A DNA stretch of 43,244 nt from Nodosilinea sp. P-1105 (GCF_012911975.1 NZ_SMDQ01000049.1:1-43244); one strand, 5' to 3'; numbered from the stretch's first letter, positions 1 through 8,413 are shown. Translations and numbers: made by a program. Notes: generated from the sequence alone by a model not told the origin.

Positions 1-72
1 CAACTCTATTTTCAGCGAGGTTTCTATGCTCTATCCCTGATGCAGCAAGCTCTCTAGGTACGTTGTCACCCG

Positions 73-438
73 TTAAGCGGGATACCAGGCCTGCCGCCAC
101 TCCTGCATTTGGGCGATTTCCCGCTCTTGCTCGGCGATAATCTCAGTGGCGAGCTGGCGAATTTCCTCTCGCTCAGAGTTTGCCAACGCGGCTTCGGCCA
201 TAACAATCGCCCCTTCATGGTGCATGATCATGGCGTCAATAAAGCGCAGGTCATAGGTGGCATCGGCGGGGCCTAGATCCATGTGCTCATGCATCATGTC
301 ACCATGGTCTTGCATCATGGCGTCATGATCCTCTACTGCCATATCGGCAGTCTGATCACCACAGGCTGACACCACGGCACTCAAGGGAAAGAGGGCACCC
401 AAGACAAGGCCCAACAACATTTTTTTCCGTAGTTTCAT
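73..438 (-). CDS. DUF305 lipoprotein, probable periplasmic copper-binding protein (CopM-like)
   Basis: 121 aa. A basic N-terminus and hydrophobic stretch end in a lipobox-like V-S-A-C at about residues 23-26, so an exported lipoprotein is expected. The middle is rich in Met, His and Asp (several H-D-x-M-M and D-H-G-D-M-M patterns, residues 38-53). It is followed by the DUF305 signature F-I-D-A-M-I-M-H-H-E-G-A. DUF305 proteins such as Synechocystis CopM bind copper outside the cytoplasm; metal binding here is inferred from the Met/His content and from the P1B-ATPase nearby. The gene lies downstream of a MerR-type promoter at 558-589 on the same strand, with a leader of about 110 nt. Start chosen at the first Met before the basic signal region; Met7 is an alternative. 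Confidence 0.85.
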   Translation of the reverse strand: MKLRKKMLLGLVLGALFPLSAVVSACGDQTADMAVEDHDAMMQDHGDMMHEHMDLGPADATYDLRFIDAMIMHHEGAIVMAEAALANSEREEIRQLATEIIAEQEREIAQMQEWRQAWYPA

Positions 439-535
439 GGCTGGTTTTTCTCTTCAATTTCAATGGTGTTCAAACACCAACCCCAGTGCCCAGGGACCAC
501 ACCTAGTCCCCTCGAAGTCTGACAGACTGTACCGA

Positions 536-547
536 GACTCTAGAGTC
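536..547. repeat. 12-bp perfect palindrome in the DUF305 leader
   Basis: GACTCTAGAGTC is a perfect palindrome just downstream of the predicted DUF305 transcription start. It shares the CTCTAG core with the MerR-type operators at 565-586 and 1297-1318. It could be an extra binding half-site or a short RNA hairpin; its role is unknown. Confidence 0.45.
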
Positions 548-557
548 GGCACTTCTC

Positions 558-589
558 AAGATAAACTCTCTAGTCCGGTGGAGAGTCAA
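558..589 (-). promoter_or_regulatory. MerR-family-type promoter/operator for the DUF305 gene
   Basis: Read on the minus strand: -35 TTGACT (589-584), a 20-bp spacer, then -10 TATCTT (563-558). The spacer carries a 22-bp interrupted dyad at 565-586 with arms ACTCTC and GAGAGT. The over-long spacer with a centred dyad beginning inside the -35 box is the hallmark of promoters controlled by MerR-family metal sensors (CueR, ZntR, CadR). The promoter overlaps the 3' end of the upstream methyltransferase gene, whose stop codon is inside the dyad. The cognate regulator is not in this window. Confidence 0.75.
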
Positions 590-1259
590 TCAGAGATGGT
601 ATTATCTGTGGCTCAACCGTGGCCATGATCGGCTGGGCGATCGCAATCATCAGTCCCCAAAACAGTCCAAATCGTTGCCGTTGGGCCGCTATCACCTGGA
701 ATTCGGCCTGGCGTAAATATTGGTGTAGTTCTGGCTGGGTATAGCATTGCCGATGGGCGGGGTCTCGCCACTGCAGCCACAGGTCGCACAGTTGGCACCA
801 CAGAAAATCACGGCACCAGTCTAAAATCACTAGCCGACCGCCAGGTTTGAGTACCCGTCCCATCTCTGTCAGGGCCACTAACGGGCCAGGAAAATAGTGA
901 AAAGCACTGGCGGAGACAATCACATCAAAGCGGCGATCGCCATAGGGCAATGATTCAGCTGTACTCACCTGAAACGAAACCTGGGGAAAACCTGCACATT
1001 TCTGACGAGCTACTGCCACCATCGCCTCGGCTAGATCAACGCCATGCAGGGATTGCTGGGGTTGGGTCTGTAGGTGCAACCACTCCAGTTCTCCAGTGCC
1101 ACAGCCCACATCTAGGACCTGCTCAGAGGGCTTGATGTCAGCCCAATCCAATAAAAACCGTAAGGTCGGGTAAGTATAGTGCTGCCAGCGGCGATCGTAG
1201 CCTGGGGCCATCTGGTTGTACTGCTGCTGGACAATACGCGCATCCTTATCTGTATTCAT
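570..1259 (-). CDS. class I SAM-dependent methyltransferase
   Basis: 229 aa, Methyltransf_11-like. Motif I is V-L-D-V-G-C-G-T-G-E (about residues 48-57), with an acidic motif II (H-G-V-D-L-A) and the post-motif region R-V-L-K-P-G-G-R-L. The fold is clear but the substrate is not; it resembles UbiE/quinone- and small-molecule methyltransferases in general layout. It sits between the DUF305 and P1B-ATPase genes. Its start faces the ATPase start across a 112-bp gap containing a MerR-type dyad, and its stop codon lies inside the next MerR-type operator. Membership in the metal regulon is therefore possible but unproven. The residues seen do not point to ArsM or a thiopurine methyltransferase. Confidence 0.85.
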   Translation of the reverse strand: MNTDKDARIVQQQYNQMAPGYDRRWQHYTYPTLRFLLDWADIKPSEQVLDVGCGTGELEWLHLQTQPQQSLHGVDLAEAMVAVARQKCAGFPQVSFQVSTAESLPYGDRRFDVIVSASAFHYFPGPLVALTEMGRVLKPGGRLVILDWCRDFLWCQLCDLWLQWRDPAHRQCYTQPELHQYLRQAEFQVIAAQRQRFGLFWGLMIAIAQPIMATVEPQIIPSLIDSPPD

Positions 1260-1293
1260 AAATGTGCGATCGCAACGGTTTGTAACTCCACTC

Positions 1294-1325
1294 TAGATTC
1301 TCTAGCAGACTGGAGAGTTTAGCAT
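1294..1325 (+). promoter_or_regulatory. MerR-family-type promoter/operator upstream of the P1B-ATPase
   Basis: A 22-bp dyad at 1297-1318 (arms ATTCTC and GAGAGT, 10 bp between them) closely matches the one at 565-586; both share CTCTAG-N5-TGGAGAGT. In the ATPase direction it sits between TAGATT (1294-1299) and TAGCAT (1320-1325) with exactly 20 bp between them, the MerR geometry. Both hexamers match consensus weakly (4/6), as expected for activator-dependent promoters. In the opposite direction TAAACT (1321-1316) and TAGAGT (1295-1290) also flank a 20-bp spacer, so the site may serve the methyltransferase too. Confidence 0.65.
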
Positions 1326-1371
1326 AAGGCACAGCCATTGATAAAAGACCAACCATATAGAGGGCATCACC

Positions 1372-3846
1372 ATGGGGTCAGCCACGCAAACAACCAGATT
1401 GATTGTGCCAGGCATGGGCAGTAACCACTGTGCTGGGTTGGTCAGCACCTCTCTGAATCGCCTGGAGGGGGTGAGCCAGGTGCACACTCACATTGCCGAT
1501 CACGAGGTGACAGTCACCTTTGACCCCCAACGGCTGAACCCTGAAGATTTGCGCCAGGCGGTAGAGCAGGCAGGCTATGACGTAGCCCAGGTACGCAGTG
1601 CCGCTGAAGGTCAGCAGTTGGTTTTGACGGTGCCGGGCATGGGCAGCAACCACTGCGCCGGATTGGTACGGACATCCCTGGAGCGGTTGGCGGGGGTTAG
1701 TAACATTCAACCCCGGGTGCCAGATCGGCAAGTGTTGGTAAGCTTTGATCCCCAACAGGTGGGGGCTGATGCCCTGCGCCAAGCGGTGGAACAGGCGGGC
1801 TACGAGGTGGCCCAAGTGGCCTCGGTGGGAGAACCCGAGGCAGCAGATGCAGACATTGAGGCCAACTATCTCCGGGCGGCCAGGCGCAAGCTGATGCTGG
1901 CCGCCGTGCCCACCGCGATCATCATGGTGTTAATGCTGGTGCAGATGCTGTGGGTCGAGATTCCGGGGTATTTGTTGATCGTGGCGGTGCTGGCCTTTCC
2001 GGTGGTGTTTGTGGCCGGGGCCAGCACCCATCGCTCCGCCAAGCGATCGCTGCTCAATCGCACCGCCAACATGGATGTGCTGATCAGCATGGGCAGTTTG
2101 CCCCCCTACCTAATTGGCCTAGTGGGATTTATCTATCCCATGACCTCCTTTATGGAGATGGCCGCCACCATCATGACCTTTCACCTGCTGGGGCGCTATC
2201 TCGAAACCCTGGCCAAGGGGCAGGCCTCCCAGGCGATTCGGGCCTTGTTGACCTTGGGGGCGAAGACGGCGCAGGTGCTGCGGGACGGAGAAGAGGTGGA
2301 GGTGCCGGTGCAGGAGCTGGCCGTGGGGGATGTGATGGTGGTGCGCCCTGGGGAAAAAATCCCGACCGATGGGGAGATCGTAGAAGGCTCTAGCCACATT
2401 GATGAATCCTTGGCGACCGGGGAATCGGTGCCGGTGGAAAAAGGGCCGGGGGAGGCGGTGCTGGGGGCAACCCTGAACCAGGAAGGGCTTTTGCAGGTCA
2501 AAGCCACCCGGGTGGGGGCAGATACCTTTTTGTCCCAGGTGATTCGCCTGGTAAAGGAAGCCCAGGGGTCCCAGGTGCCGATTCAAGAATTTGCCGATCA
2601 GGTCACGGCCTACTTTGTGCCGGTGGTACTGGTGATTGCCCTGGCCTCTTTACTGGGCTGGTGGTTCTTTGCCGACACCCTCCGGCCCATCCTGGAGTGG
2701 GGTGCCGGTTTTCTGCCCTGGGTAGATCCGACGTTGAATTCTTGGCTGCTGGGAATTTTGGCTGCGATCGCAGTGTTAGTGATTGCCTGCCCCTGCGCCC
2801 TCGGGTTAGCCACCCCCACCGCCCTGATGGTGAGTTCCGGCATGGGGGCGAAGCGAGGGGTGCTGATCCGCTCTGGAGACGCCATTCAGGTGATGAAGGA
2901 TATTCGCACGGTGGTGCTCGACAAGACCGGCACCATCACCCAGGGTAAACCGGCCCTGACCGACGTGCAGGTGATTGAGCATAACCTGTCCCGGCAGCAG
3001 CTACTCCAGGCGGCGGCCAGTGTGGAAGCGGGTTCTGAGCATCCCCTGGGCCAGGCGATCGTGCAGGCCGTCAAAGCAGACGGCATCGAGATTCTCGGCG
3101 TCAGCCAGTTTCAGGCCCTTACCGCCCGCGGAGTCCAGGGGCAGGTGCAGGGGGAGTGGGTGCGGGTGGGCAGCCGACGGTTGCTCCAGGAAGCCGGTAT
3201 TTCGCCCCAACCCCTGGAAGCCGCCCTAGCTGAGCTAGAGGCCCAGGGGAAAACCGCCATGGCGGTGGCCATGGGTGACCGGGCGGCTGGGGTGATTGCC
3301 GTGTCAGATACGGTGAAGGCTGATTCTAAAGCCGCCATTGCCCACTTCAAGGCCCAGGGCCTACAGCCAGTGATGGTGACAGGAGATAATGAACGGACAG
3401 CCCAGGCGATCGCCCAAGCAGTAGGTATTGAGCGGGTGCTGGCGGGGGTGCTGCCTGAGGGCAAAGTAGACGCCATCAAACACCTGCAACGTCAACATGG
3501 CCAAGTGGCGATGGTGGGGGACGGCATTAACGATGCCCCAGCCCTGACCCAGGCCGATGTGGGCATTGCCATTGGGGCGGGGGCCGATGTAGCGATCGAG
3601 GCCGCCGATGTCACCCTGGTCCAGGGGGAACTCTCGAAGGTGAACGAAGTTTTTCAGCTCTCCCGAGCCACCTTCCGTAAGATTGTGCAGAACCTGTTCT
3701 GGGCCTCTATTTATAATTTAGTGGCGATTCCCGTCGCGGCGTTGGGACTACTGCATCCGATGATTGGGGTCGTGGCGATGACCGCCAGTTCTCTCTCCGT
3801 GATTGGTAACTCCATGTTGCTAAAGCGGCTGAAATTTGAGGAGTAA
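1372..3846 (+). CDS. Cu(I)-type P1B-ATPase with two N-terminal HMA domains
   Basis: 824 aa heavy-metal pump. Two HMA domains (about residues 8-74 and 83-149) are near copies. The A-domain has T-G-E-S at 349-352. The metal-site motif C-P-C is at 473-475, the phosphorylated Asp of D-K-T-G-T is at 517, and S-E-H-P-L-G and G-D-G-I-N-D-A-P are in the N and P domains. Y-N in TM7 and M-x2-S-S in TM8 fit the Cu(I)-exporting IB-1 subgroup. Oddity: both HMA loops read G-M-G-S-N-H-C, so the first Cys of the usual M-x-C-x-x-C is Ser (residues 17 and 92), leaving one Cys each (20 and 95). Copper export from the cytoplasm is the likely role; thylakoid delivery (PacS/CtaA-like) cannot be excluded. Start ATG lies about 45 nt after a MerR-type promoter. 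Confidence 0.93.
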   Translation: MGSATQTTRLIVPGMGSNHCAGLVSTSLNRLEGVSQVHTHIADHEVTVTFDPQRLNPEDLRQAVEQAGYDVAQVRSAAEGQQLVLTVPGMGSNHCAGLVRTSLERLAGVSNIQPRVPDRQVLVSFDPQQVGADALRQAVEQAGYEVAQVASVGEPEAADADIEANYLRAARRKLMLAAVPTAIIMVLMLVQMLWVEIPGYLLIVAVLAFPVVFVAGASTHRSAKRSLLNRTANMDVLISMGSLPPYLIGLVGFIYPMTSFMEMAATIMTFHLLGRYLETLAKGQASQAIRALLTLGAKTAQVLRDGEEVEVPVQELAVGDVMVVRPGEKIPTDGEIVEGSSHIDESLATGESVPVEKGPGEAVLGATLNQEGLLQVKATRVGADTFLSQVIRLVKEAQGSQVPIQEFADQVTAYFVPVVLVIALASLLGWWFFADTLRPILEWGAGFLPWVDPTLNSWLLGILAAIAVLVIACPCALGLATPTALMVSSGMGAKRGVLIRSGDAIQVMKDIRTVVLDKTGTITQGKPALTDVQVIEHNLSRQQLLQAAASVEAGSEHPLGQAIVQAVKADGIEILGVSQFQALTARGVQGQVQGEWVRVGSRRLLQEAGISPQPLEAALAELEAQGKTAMAVAMGDRAAGVIAVSDTVKADSKAAIAHFKAQGLQPVMVTGDNERTAQAIAQAVGIERVLAGVLPEGKVDAIKHLQRQHGQVAMVGDGINDAPALTQADVGIAIGAGADVAIEAADVTLVQGELSKVNEVFQLSRATFRKIVQNLFWASIYNLVAIPVAALGLLHPMIGVVAMTASSLSVIGNSMLLKRLKFEE

Positions 3847-3870
3847 TCTCAACTCGAAACTGGCCCCTAG

Positions 3871-3997
3871 TGGTCTGTCAATTCTAAATTTGTAGGTTGG
3901 GTGGCGCGCCAGCAGAACCCAAGAAGGCTTACTGTTGTTGGATTCCACGACGTTTCACCCAATCTACGGGAACCCTAATTTTAGTCTTGACACTGCA
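3871..3997. mobile_element. MITE-like element, about 127 bp, flanked by CTAG
   Basis: The left end (TGGTCTGTCA...TTCTAAATT) and the inverted right end (TGCAGTGTCA...ACTAAAATT) are imperfect terminal inverted repeats. An inner stem pairs GTAGGTTGGGTG (3892-3903) with CACCCAATCTAC (3956-3967). Both ends are bordered by CTAG (3867-3870 and 3998-4001), a plausible 4-bp target duplication; IS5 is known to target such a tetranucleotide. No transposase is encoded. It lies between the ATPase and the MAPEG gene, and the MAPEG stop codon falls in the right-hand CTAG. Confidence 0.55.
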
Positions 3998-4441
3998 CTA
4001 GGGCCTGAGGATCAAGCCCAGGCTGTGAATGGCTATTGCTCCTGTCGCCCCCACTCCCACCAGATAGGCCAAAAACCGCCAGGGCTGTAGCCCCGCCAGG
4101 TAAAACAGGGTATGGGCTGTCCTTGTAATCGCAAATGTCCCCAAATAAACGACTCCCCAGCCCGCGCTGCCCCCCAACAGCCCATAGCCCAACGCCACCA
4201 GCAAAAACATGGGAATATTCTCCAAATCGTTCCGCCAGCAGCGCTCGGCCCGCTGCGCCAACGGGTGCTCCTGGGTGGCCGGGGGGCGCGGCTTACCGAT
4301 CAATTGCCCCACCAGGCTGGCATCTTCAGGATTGACAAACTGCCGATAGCGGAAGCGGGCGTAAGCCTGCACCAGGGCATTGGCCCACATTTTGACTGCG
4401 AGAACGATGGTACAGAGCAGCCAGAGGTTGAGGATAGGCAT
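3998..4441 (-). CDS. MAPEG family membrane protein (mPGES-1-like)
   Basis: 147 aa with about four TM segments. Family marks are K-M-W-A-N-A-L-V-Q-A-Y near residues 16-26, R-N-D-L-E-N-I-P-M-F in the second helix, and R-T-A-H-T-L-F-Y-L followed by Q-P-W-R. MAPEG proteins include glutathione-dependent transferases and prostaglandin E synthase homologues; the bacterial substrate is unknown. The frame stays open upstream to 4648, but that part is low-complexity G-rich repeat DNA and codes for Pro/Ser strings. Start is therefore placed at the Met of M-P-I-L-N-L-W (4441). The stop codon TAG is the border of the MITE-like element at 3871-3997. Confidence 0.85.
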   Translation of the reverse strand: MPILNLWLLCTIVLAVKMWANALVQAYARFRYRQFVNPEDASLVGQLIGKPRPPATQEHPLAQRAERCWRNDLENIPMFLLVALGYGLLGGSAGWGVVYLGTFAITRTAHTLFYLAGLQPWRFLAYLVGVGATGAIAIHSLGLILRP

Positions 4442-4515
4442 GGGTGTGAGGGTGGATGGGGGGATGGGTGGATCGGTGGATGGGGGAGATAGGGGAGGTG
4501 GGGGAGATAGGGGAG
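4442..4515. repeat. G-rich short tandem repeat abutting the MAPEG start
   Basis: Degenerate 7-10 bp units such as GGTGGATGGG and GGGGGAGATA run directly against the start codon of the minus-strand MAPEG gene. Similar G-rich arrays abut the starts at 14939, 16153 and 36062. This matches the short tandemly repeated repetitive (STRR) type of cyanobacterial repeat. 4516-4655 has no other recognisable feature. Confidence 0.7.
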
Positions 4516-4655
4516 TGGGGAGGTGCGGGGGTCTGCCTGGCTGAAATCTTTGCTTAGAACGTTGGTACAGATCCCTGGGTTCTGGCGGGGAGCCGCCACA
4601 ATTTAGGATCGATGGGGTCAAGAACCCAGGGGGCTCGACATACTGCACCTATGCT

Positions 4656-5021
4656 CTAGACGGTCAGGTGGCGGTGGCGGAGCCAAAGAAACAGTGGCAG
4701 CCCGCAGGAGAGGCCGATGCTGAGGGTGGCGATGACGCACAGTGCCCACCATCGGCGGGATAGGCCTAATCGGGGTAACTCGACCCAGACCCAGATGAAG
4801 ACGGCCAGGGTTGAGAGCATGAGATCAACGGCTAGGGCGATCGCGACCGGATTGGCCAACGCTTGCCGAAAAAATTCCTCCAGGTTCACACCAGACTGTT
4901 GCAAAAACTGGGCCAAAAACCACCAGGGCAACAGCGATCCGGCCACCGCCAATCCTAAATAGGCCCCCGGTAGCCAGGGGTGGGTCGGTTGAGTCGGTTG
5001 AGAGGCAGATAGGTTAGACAT
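4656..5021 (-). CDS. DUF2834 family membrane protein
   Basis: 121 aa with three hydrophobic segments (about residues 18-42, 58-80 and 91-112). The pattern Y-L-x-L-A-V-x-G ... F-F-x-Q-x-L-A-N-P-x-A-x-A-L-A-V-D-L fits DUF2834, a small integral membrane family of unknown function. It is transcribed divergently from the XRE regulator at 5102, with about 80 bp between them, so the regulator may control it. The gene ends 214 bp before the MAPEG start; joint transcription with MAPEG is possible. Confidence 0.75.
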   Translation of the reverse strand: MSNLSASQPTQPTHPWLPGAYLGLAVAGSLLPWWFLAQFLQQSGVNLEEFFRQALANPVAIALAVDLMLSTLAVFIWVWVELPRLGLSRRWWALCVIATLSIGLSCGLPLFLWLRHRHLTV

Positions 5022-5101
5022 GGCTAACGTCCGTTACAGAACACTACCTATTGTGGCCAGCTGAGATAATTAACTCAATTACCTGGGAGGTTATAGACAC
5101 T

Positions 5102-5959
5102 GTGAGTCAGTTATCTGAAATGCAGGTTCAACCCTTCGGAGGGTTGCTACGACACTGGCGGCGGCAGCGGGGTTGGAGCCAGCTGGAGCTAGCCTGCCAG
5201 AGTGAGGTGTCCCAGCGGCACATCAGCTTTTTAGAATCGGGGCGATCGCAGCCCAGCCGGGCCATGGTGCTGCACCTGGCTACGGTGCTAGCGGTGCCCC
5301 TGCGCCAGCAAAATGTGATGCTCTCAGGGGCGGGCTTTGCGCCGGTTTACTCTGAGCATGACCTGTCAGCCCCAGAACTAGCCCCGATCCAGCAGGCGAT
5401 CGCAGCCATGCTGCACCAGCAAGATCCCTATCCAGCCCTGGTAATGGATCGTTACTGGACGCTTTTGCAGGCCAACCAGGGGGCGCAGACCCTGATGGCC
5501 TGGCTCCTGGGCAATCGAATCAGCTATTTTGAGCAGCCTCTAAATATGATGCGGCTGATGCTCCATCCCCAGGGCTTGCGGCCCTACGTGGACGATTGGG
5601 AAACCATTGCAGGCTCGCTGGTTCAACGCCTGCAACACGAGGCTCAAGCAGAAGGGGTAGACAGCCCGACAGTTCAACTGTTGCGATCGCTAGAGGCAGA
5701 CCTACCAGCCCCAGCCGCCGCTAGCCTGCCCTTTAGCAGTGCATTGCCAGTGCTACCCATCACCTTTGTCAAAGCCAATCAGCACCTGAGTTTTTTTACG
5801 ATCATTTCCACCCTGGGCACCCCACGCGACATTACCCTGCAAGAGCTACGCATCGAAAGTCTTTTCCCAGCGGATGCGGCTACGGCCAGGCTGATGCAGC
5901 AATTCCACAAAGACAGCCTGGAACACCCACCAGAACAGGACGGCAGATTTGTTACTTAA
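5102..5959 (+). CDS. XRE-family transcriptional regulator with MmyB-like ligand-binding domain
   Basis: 285 aa from a GTG start. The helix-turn-helix is near the N-terminus (L-R-H-W-R-R-Q-R-G-W-S-Q-L-E-L-A ... V-S-Q-R-H-I-S-F-L-E-S-G-R-S-Q-P-S). A C-terminal region carries the MmyB-like pattern P-A-L-V-M-D-R-Y-W-T-L-L-Q-A-N. Such proteins are one-component regulators whose C-terminal PAS-like domain is thought to bind a small hydrophobic ligand. GGGAGG at 5085-5090 supports GTG at 5102; ATG at 5120 is the alternative, and the frame is open from 5051. Divergent to the DUF2834 gene, with an AT-rich gap likely holding the operator. Confidence 0.85.
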   Translation: MSQLSEMQVQPFGGLLRHWRRQRGWSQLELACQSEVSQRHISFLESGRSQPSRAMVLHLATVLAVPLRQQNVMLSGAGFAPVYSEHDLSAPELAPIQQAIAAMLHQQDPYPALVMDRYWTLLQANQGAQTLMAWLLGNRISYFEQPLNMMRLMLHPQGLRPYVDDWETIAGSLVQRLQHEAQAEGVDSPTVQLLRSLEADLPAPAAASLPFSSALPVLPITFVKANQHLSFFTIISTLGTPRDITLQELRIESLFPADAATARLMQQFHKDSLEHPPEQDGRFVT

Positions 5960-6039
5960 ACCAGGTCTGTTTCGGCCCAGCAGGATCCCAACCTGCCAGT
6001 TCAGCAACCTTGACGAGGGCGGGCAGTCTCCTGAACCCC

Positions 6040-6612
6040 TTAAACCTGGAGTTCAAACCCTGGTAGTACCGCTTCCCCAGACAACCGGATGGGCATAGAG
6101 ACCACCTGCACCGCTTGACCCGCTCGATAAATTTCTACCTGCCGATCGTGAGGATTGATCAGCCACCCCAGGCGCAATCCACTGGCTAAGTACTCAGCCA
6201 TCTTAGCCCGTAGCTCTGGCAAGGATTGAGGTCTAACCTCGCCATTGGCCATGGACTGGGAGCGTAGTTCAATCACAAAGTCGGGGCAAATTGGCGGGAA
6301 GCCAATCCGCTGATCGGAGGTTAAGGCCTCCCAACGCTCCTGCCGTACCCAGGCGACGTCAGCCGCCCGGGTTGAGCCAAAGGGCAACCGGAACGCGCCT
6401 TGGGAGCTAAACACCTTGCCTAGCTTAGTTTGCCGATTCCAAATCATTACATCTGTGATCAGGTCAGCTTCTTGGCTACTGCCTTCTCCACCCACAGGGG
6501 ACACGTTAACCAGTTCTCCTTGAGCCGTGCGTTCAAACATCTGGGTAGGATGCTCCAGGCAAAGCTGCTCAAAGGCGGCCTGGGTGATATACCGAGTGGG
6601 GGTTTGAACCAT
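6040..6612 (-). CDS. Uma2 family endonuclease-fold protein (DUF820)
   Basis: 190 aa. It has the Uma2/DUF820 layout: N-terminal Y-I-T-Q-A-A-F-E-Q-L, then R-A-A-D-V-A-W-V, P-P-x-C-P-D-F-V-I-E-L-R-S-Q-S and M-A-E-Y-L-A-S-G-L-R-L-G-W-L-I-N-P. The D...E-x-R pattern corresponds to a restriction-endonuclease-like PD-(D/E)xK core. These genes are highly multiplied in cyanobacteria and their role is unknown, possibly linked to mobile DNA. It stands alone, convergent with the XRE gene. Confidence 0.88.
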   Translation of the reverse strand: MVQTPTRYITQAAFEQLCLEHPTQMFERTAQGELVNVSPVGGEGSSQEADLITDVMIWNRQTKLGKVFSSQGAFRLPFGSTRAADVAWVRQERWEALTSDQRIGFPPICPDFVIELRSQSMANGEVRPQSLPELRAKMAEYLASGLRLGWLINPHDRQVEIYRAGQAVQVVSMPIRLSGEAVLPGFELQV

Positions 6613-6679
6613 GCCGTTAACCTCATCGGTGCCGCTATCCGAGCTACCCTGTACAGCTCAATTCTACAGTTAACGGGGT

Positions 6680-6707
6680 TGCCCCTGGGCTATCGAAGCC
6701 AGGGGCA
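6680..6707 (-). terminator. stem-loop downstream of the large secreted-protein gene
   Basis: TGCCCCTGG pairs with the C-C-A-G-G-G-G-C-A arm across a short loop (one bulged G). It lies 9-36 nt past the stop codon at 6716. No T-run follows, so it is either a weak terminator or an mRNA 3' stabiliser. Confidence 0.4.
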
Positions 6708-6715
6708 GCAGGTGG

Positions 6716-8413
6716 CTAACGAACTGGGCGGGCGGAAATGCCGAGCCGTTGCCGGTTGGTGTTGCCGGGTACCGCCCCATGTCCACCGGGGTTTACGGGC
6801 CGAGTGCGGGGTTGTCTGGGCTGTCTGGGTTGTCTGGGAGGATCCTGGGGGGGATCCTCCTGGGGTGGGGTCGGTGGATCCTCGCCACAGCCGCCCGATG
6901 AGCCAATGCTACGTAATTCGCAGATAGCATAGATCCAGCTGCGCTGGACCCGCTTAAAGTGCTCCCCTAACCACTCCCCTCGGGCTCGGGGATCGTTACC
7001 TAGGGCCGCATCTAGTCCTTCTTGGTAGTGGCCTCGGTCTAGCACTTCTTCCGCCTGTTCCCGGGTGGGAGGATTAACCATGCGATCGATTTCTTCGACG
7101 ATCGCATCGACATTTTCTTTGGCTTCTTTGGCCTGGTGGTAGCGGCGGTAAAGATCGTTGAGGCGATCGGCATCGGCGAGCCACTGTCCTTGGTCCCGGG
7201 AGTCGGCCTTGGTGGCGGCTTGGGCGGTTAGCTGCGACAGCTGGGCATTGCCGGTGGGGGTACCCACAAAGGTCCAGCCCTGGTTGTCCACGGTAATGAC
7301 GGGTTGGCCAGGGCTAATCAGGCGAACTTGGCTGAACTGGTAGGCCCGCAGATTGGGTTCCCCTGGCAGGGCGATTGCCCCCACCTGGTCGTTATAGTCG
7401 GTTTCAACCCGGTAGCCGTCATCGGTGGCTAAGGCCACAATTCGCCCCAAGCCATCCCGTTCCACGGTCGAGGGTTCCGGTACCCAGGTCTCTACCCGGG
7501 TGCGGCTATAGCCCGAGGGGTGGTAGCGCACGAAATACCCATCGGGGTGCAGCGACCAGCGATCTGGGGGAATTTGGCGGCTACCCTCGCCCATCTCCAC
7601 CGCCCCGGTCAACACCGCCACTGCTTCAAGCTGCTGGTAGGTGGCATTGCCCTGGGTTAATAGCCGTCGCAGGTCAGCCTCGGCTTGTAGCACCTGGCGC
7701 ACGGGCCGAGGCAGATTGGCAAATAGTTGCCGCTGGGCCTGGGGGGGAATTTGCCCCAGGGCACCGCCATCAATCTGGCGTTGCTCCTCCTCGGTCAGCA
7801 TCCGCTGGGCCACGGCCTGGGCATCGGCAGACATCTGCTGCAGCTGGGTGCGGGAAATAATGCCCCACAGCAGCACTTGAATATGGCGCTGGGGAATGTC
7901 GGGATGGTTGGCGGCCTCTCGCAGAATCTTCTGCACCATGCCGCCCCGGGAGCCCGCTAGCTCGGCATAGCCATAGCCGTTGCCACCCCCTGGACCATGG
8001 GTGCCAGCCTTGAGACAGTAGCTTTCGGCCACAAAACTATAGGCTCCCGGGGCCGCCAGATAGCCCAACTGGGGATCCCACGGCAAGTCAGTCAAGGGGG
8101 CAAAGGTGGCTGGTTCATGGCCATCGAGAATCGGCATTTCCAGCACTACATCATCCAGACTGGTGGTTAGCGGTGGCTCTCCTTCTAACAGTTGTTGCAG
8201 ACTCGGCACCGCATCGGGAAGACCCACGGGCGGCACAGGAATCGGCAGCTGGGGTAACCGAAATTGGGCTAGGGTGGCGGGTGGGGGCGTTGTTGGTGGA
8301 GCACTGGGTCGCGGTTCTGCCCTCAGTCCTGGGCTGAGGGCTAAAACGGCGAGACCACTTACCATTGCTGTGGCGCTTAGCTGACCCAGCAATCGTCCTG
8401 TTAACCGTCCCAT
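6716..8413 (-). CDS. large exported protein of unknown function
   Basis: 565 aa. A basic start, hydrophobic core and A-L-S-P-G-L-R-A-E form a likely Sec signal peptide (about residues 1-32). A Pro-rich linker follows, then a conserved-looking core around Y-C-L-K-A-G-T-H-G-P-G-G-G-N-G-Y-G-Y (about 130-150) and an alpha-helical Gln/Glu-rich middle (about 190-260). A segment near residues 285-345 (H-P-D-G-Y-F-V-R-Y, G-Y-R-V-E-T-D-Y-N-D) looks beta-rich and faintly RHS-like. The C-terminus carries D-P-P and P-R-Q repeats encoded by short tandem DNA repeats. I do not recognise the family. Export to the periplasm or cell surface is inferred from the N-terminus only. Confidence 0.7.
   Translation of the reverse strand: MGRLTGRLLGQLSATAMVSGLAVLALSPGLRAEPRPSAPPTTPPPATLAQFRLPQLPIPVPPVGLPDAVPSLQQLLEGEPPLTTSLDDVVLEMPILDGHEPATFAPLTDLPWDPQLGYLAAPGAYSFVAESYCLKAGTHGPGGGNGYGYAELAGSRGGMVQKILREAANHPDIPQRHIQVLLWGIISRTQLQQMSADAQAVAQRMLTEEEQRQIDGGALGQIPPQAQRQLFANLPRPVRQVLQAEADLRRLLTQGNATYQQLEAVAVLTGAVEMGEGSRQIPPDRWSLHPDGYFVRYHPSGYSRTRVETWVPEPSTVERDGLGRIVALATDDGYRVETDYNDQVGAIALPGEPNLRAYQFSQVRLISPGQPVITVDNQGWTFVGTPTGNAQLSQLTAQAATKADSRDQGQWLADADRLNDLYRRYHQAKEAKENVDAIVEEIDRMVNPPTREQAEEVLDRGHYQEGLDAALGNDPRARGEWLGEHFKRVQRSWIYAICELRSIGSSGGCGEDPPTPPQEDPPQDPPRQPRQPRQPRTRPVNPGGHGAVPGNTNRQRLGISARPVR

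Noticed and set aside
570-1259. Arsenite methyltransferase ArsM
   Set aside because: Metal context suggested it, but the conserved ArsM cysteine pattern is not seen; only a generic SAM fold can be claimed.
6809-6870. TGTCTGGG repeats and paired GGATCC sites as a mobile element
   Set aside because: They are in-frame coding repeats for the Pro/Arg/Gln tail of the secreted protein, with no terminal repeats or transposase.
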